64,000 nt of DNA from Acinetobacter pittii ANC 4050. GTDB lineage: Bacteria; Pseudomonadota; Gammaproteobacteria; Pseudomonadales; Moraxellaceae. Below, in pieces: positions 61,612-64,000 of this stretch. Positions within the stretch are counted from its first letter, which is position 1; each line of letters begins with the position of its first letter. The translations under genes and the position numbers were made by a program. The stretch spans positions 2,371,954-2,435,953 of the forward strand of contig NZ_KB976987.1 in the NCBI RefSeq assembly GCF_000399685.1, given 5' to 3'. The notes under the pieces are model-generated. The model was not told where the DNA came from. It did not search any database and saw nothing but the letters and a program-made list of their open reading frames with translations.

Positions 61612-62457
61612 CTATTTCGCACTGTCACTCAATTCTTGAGCCAATTCTTGACTACGCTTCTGTGCAGCAGCCAATGCAGATTGAATATTTTGGGAGATTT
61701 GTGCACGGTCAAAAACTTCAAGTGCAGCTTGAGTTGTACCATTTGGTGACGTCACGTTCTTACGTAGTTCAGAAGGAGTATTTGAACTGGTAATTGCCAT
61801 TTGAGCTGCACCTAATGCTGTTTGAAGAGTCAACGCAGTTGCAACTTTCTCGTCAAGTCCTAAGTTTTTACCCGCACGGATCATACTTTCCATGAGATAA
61901 AAGAAATATGCAGGACCTGAGCCAGAAACCGCTGTTACTGCATCAATTTGAGCTTCGGAGTTTACCCAAATTGTTAAACCTGTGGCTGCTAAAATCTGAC
62001 TTGTTAATTCACGATCCGAAGTACCAACTACTTCATTTGCATAAATACCATGCGCACCAGTTTGAACTAGAGCCGGCGTATTTGGCATCACTCGAACAAT
62101 TCGATTGCTATCAATTAAGTTTGATATCGTTTGAATTTCAGCACCAGCAATAATTGAAATGACCAATTTATCTGATAACAGACCTTTTAAAGGACGTAAA
62201 ACAGTCGCCAAAACTTGTGGTTTTACTGCCAGTACAACAACATCAGCATTTTGAATTGCAGCCACATTATCTTGTGTCACATGGACTTCTTTTTCTTGCA
62301 ATAATTGGCGGATTTGCTCAACAGGATCTGAAACGGTAATACGTGTTGGCGGTAAACCTCTTGAAATAAGCCCGCCAATCAAAGCTTGGGCCATATTACC
62401 ACCACCAATAAAACAGATATTACTATTTACTGCACTTGTCATAACCATATTCGCCAT
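61612..62457 (-). CDS. proC: Pyrroline-5-carboxylate reductase
   Basis: A 281-residue NAD(P)H enzyme for the last step of proline synthesis. The Rossmann start is ICFIGGGNMAQALIGGL. VVLAVKPQVL, RVMPNTPALV and SGSGPAYFFYLMESM followed by SPNGTTQAAL are ProC hallmarks. ATGs at 62457, 62448 and 62442 are all possible; none has a strong ribosome site, and the first overlaps the tilS end by 35 bp. Confidence 0.95.
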   Translation of the reverse strand: MANMVMTSAVNSNICFIGGGNMAQALIGGLISRGLPPTRITVSDPVEQIRQLLQEKEVHVTQDNVAAIQNADVVVLAVKPQVLATVLRPLKGLLSDKLVISIIAGAEIQTISNLIDSNRIVRVMPNTPALVQTGAHGIYANEVVGTSDRELTSQILAATGLTIWVNSEAQIDAVTAVSGSGPAYFFYLMESMIRAGKNLGLDEKVATALTLQTALGAAQMAITSSNTPSELRKNVTSPNGTTQAALEVFDRAQISQNIQSALAAAQKRSQELAQELSDSAK

Positions 62458-63823
62458 TTACCAGATTACAAGAATAAGAAATTAAATCTGGTTGCCATCC
62501 TCCTTGCTCACAATACGGAGACTGAGCCAACCAAAATCCTTTCGGTGTAAAAACCCCAAGCATAACATTATCTATGACTAATATTTGAATTGTATGACGA
62601 AGCCAAGGCAAAATATGTGCTTCTTGAATTGCTTTTTTTAATGGCCATTGCCCAACGCGACCATATAAATGGACTTTTTCACCACCTTGGCGTCGAATTA
62701 TTTTTAAATTTTTCTTTAATAAAGATGAAGATAAACCCATATTTGTTTGTGTAATTTGAAAATATCCTGAAGCACAATGCACTATTTCCCCCATTTGGAA
62801 ATAATGCTCTGTCTCGGTTTCAACTGGATTTAATTTTTCAGCAAGAAAAACTTGCTTACTCAACCTATAAAGATGATGTTGATAACGAACATAATAAAAC
62901 TGGTTCCAGTGTAATGCCGCCTGTGCATCAGACTTTGAATCAATTACTTCATTTTTTAAACGCTCAACCATTTCAAATACAGGTCGATATTGCCCCTCAC
63001 CTTTCATCCAAACCGAAAGCAATTGACGCTGACGGGCAGAGGATAATTTTAATAGCTGAGTTAAATCCAAACATTCGTCCGTACCACAATTTTGCAGATC
63101 AACTTTTAAAACTTCTTCTAAAATTTCAGAAGCGTCTTGCATCAAATAGCTGGTACGACTAAGGGCTTGCTGCATTTTTGGAAATCGGTTTTGTAAAAAT
63201 GGCCAAAGTTCTTCACGCGACCATGCCCGATCATAATGGATATCATAATTTGTAGGATCAACTACATGCTCAATCTCAAGCTGAGTAGTCCACTCGACAA
63301 TTTGCTCACGGGTTAAATCTAAAAAGGGTCGCCAAATTGTCATATCTACACGATGATCAATAGACTGCATAGCAGCTAGCCCATCAACACCTGCACCCGA
63401 TAATAACCGTAACATCACTGTTTCAGCTTGGTCTTGCTGATGATGAGCAAGCACTAAAATTTCATTGGCCTGCAAATGTTGCCGATAAGCTTGATAGCGT
63501 GCCTGACGTGCTTGAGCTTCCAAATTACCGTCGGTAACTTGAACTTTCTGAATAATATAAGGAATATTTAAACTCGTAGCCTGTTTAGCAACGAGTTTTC
63601 CCCACTCTGCACTTTTTGATTGCAGTTGATGATCTATGTAAATTACTCGGATCTTTTGAGGGAAAATTTGAGACATCAAATGTAGCAGCAGCATTGAATC
63701 CATGCCGCCACTACATCCGATAAGAAAAGTATTATTTTCTAAAAACTCTTGAGCCTGTTTTAAGACGTGATGCCTAAATTTTCGCTGCCAAACTTCATTA
63801 AACGTTGATAACGTGCTTCGCAT
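62423..63823 (-). CDS. tilS: tRNA(Ile)-lysidine synthase
   Basis: A 466-residue enzyme that modifies C34 of the CAU-anticodon tRNA-Ile to lysidine. The N-type ATP-binding loop is [12 protein letters not shown] (SGGxDS). [31 protein letters not shown] and [10 protein letters not shown] are diagnostic. A TilS C-terminal domain follows ([19 protein letters not shown]). The start at 63823 lies 64 bp inside the accA end; a later non-ATG start is possible. accA, tilS and proC are tightly packed and probably co-transcribed. Confidence 0.94.
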   Translation of the reverse strand: MRSTLSTFNEVWQRKFRHHVLKQAQEFLENNTFLIGCSGGMDSMLLLHLMSQIFPQKIRVIYIDHQLQSKSAEWGKLVAKQATSLNIPYIIQKVQVTDGNLEAQARQARYQAYRQHLQANEILVLAHHQQDQAETVMLRLLSGAGVDGLAAMQSIDHRVDMTIWRPFLDLTREQIVEWTTQLEIEHVVDPTNYDIHYDRAWSREELWPFLQNRFPKMQQALSRTSYLMQDASEILEEVLKVDLQNCGTDECLDLTQLLKLSSARQRQLLSVWMKGEGQYRPVFEMVERLKNEVIDSKSDAQAALHWNQFYYVRYQHHLYRLSKQVFLAEKLNPVETETEHYFQMGEIVHCASGYFQITQTNMGLSSSLLKKNLKIIRRQGGEKVHLYGRVGQWPLKKAIQEAHILPWLRHTIQILVIDNVMLGVFTPKGFWLAQSPYCEQGGWQPDLISYSCNLVNGEYGYDKCSK

Positions 63824-64000
63824 CGTTCATTTGCATCCATTGGTAGCAACTCTTCCAAAGCTTGCTTCAAAACTACTTTTAGGTTTTGCATGACTTGCTC
63901 AGGGTCTAAATGAGCCCCTTCACCTTCATCTACTACATATTCAACAATACCTAGAGATTGTAGTTTATCTGCTGTCAAACCTAAAGCTTCACTTGCTTGA
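63760..64000 (-). CDS. accA: Acetyl-CoA carboxylase carboxyltransferase alpha subunit, C-terminal end
   Basis: The last 79 codons of a gene entering from the right edge. [20 protein letters not shown], then [18 protein letters not shown], match the AccA C-terminus (normally ALKLTA-x-L, GGAHRD). AccA with AccD transfers carboxyl to acetyl-CoA to make malonyl-CoA for fatty acid synthesis. tilS starts within it. Confidence 0.9.
   Translation of the reverse strand, partial: QASEALGLTADKLQSLGIVEYVVDEGEGAHLDPEQVMQNLKVVLKQALEELLPMDANERCEARYQRLMKFGSENLGITS

Overview
The window looks like chromosome of an Acinetobacter of the calcoaceticus-baumannii group. Base composition is AT-rich throughout. Several loci carry gene sets I associate with A. 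baumannii: the filABCDEF locus, the gigA-gigB phosphatase/STAS pair, the copA-copB copper set, and murA next to hisG-hisD-hisC. I saw no insertion sequence, prophage, integron or CRISPR array, so most of this is core chromosome.

Layout. Positions 1-7.2 kb hold a glutarate module (CoA-transferase end, MFS carrier, gcdH and a divergent LysR regulator), a zinc-type dehydrogenase and adenosine deaminase. A four-tRNA cluster (Pro, Arg, His, Pro) follows at 7.4-7.8 kb with its own promoter, then nadA and argJ. At 10.5-11.36 kb a guanidine-II riboswitch precedes a Gdx-type SMR exporter and ogt. A copper operon (small His/Cys-rich periplasmic protein, copA, copB, atypical CDF protein) fills 11.4-15.6 kb. 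Housekeeping genes fill 15.7-23.8 kb: a Cof hydrolase, rpe, a DUF2218 gene, S-formylglutathione hydrolase, a membrane C13 peptidase, rsmJ, tsaB, a gamma carbonic anhydrase and two Nudix genes. Beside rpe is an unexpected array of DnaA-box-like 9-mers repeating every 12 bp.

The fil locus (23.9-32.1 kb, minus strand) runs filA (beta-rich, Gly-rich exported protein), a terminator, then filB (stand-alone C39 peptidase), filC (outer-membrane barrel), filD (FadL-type barrel), filE (repeat-rich periplasmic protein) and filF (large lipoprotein). Its logic resembles an export system for a surface fibre, close in content to the Pseudomonas fap amyloid operon. It is the best candidate here for an under-described system.

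From 32.4 to 40.6 kb lie pabB and a minus-strand run rpoN, hpf, ibaG/bolA, murA, hisG, hisD, hisC. A complete rRNA operon (16S, tRNA-Ile, tRNA-Ala, 23S, 5S; minus strand) occupies 41.0-46.3 kb with two strong promoters upstream. The right end has mlaA, gigA, gigB, a nitrilase-family hydrolase, a small DUF4951-like protein, ohrR-ohr, gspE, a DUF432-MscS pair, a giant DUF2339 membrane protein, polA, a YggT protein, proC, tilS and the 3' end of accA.
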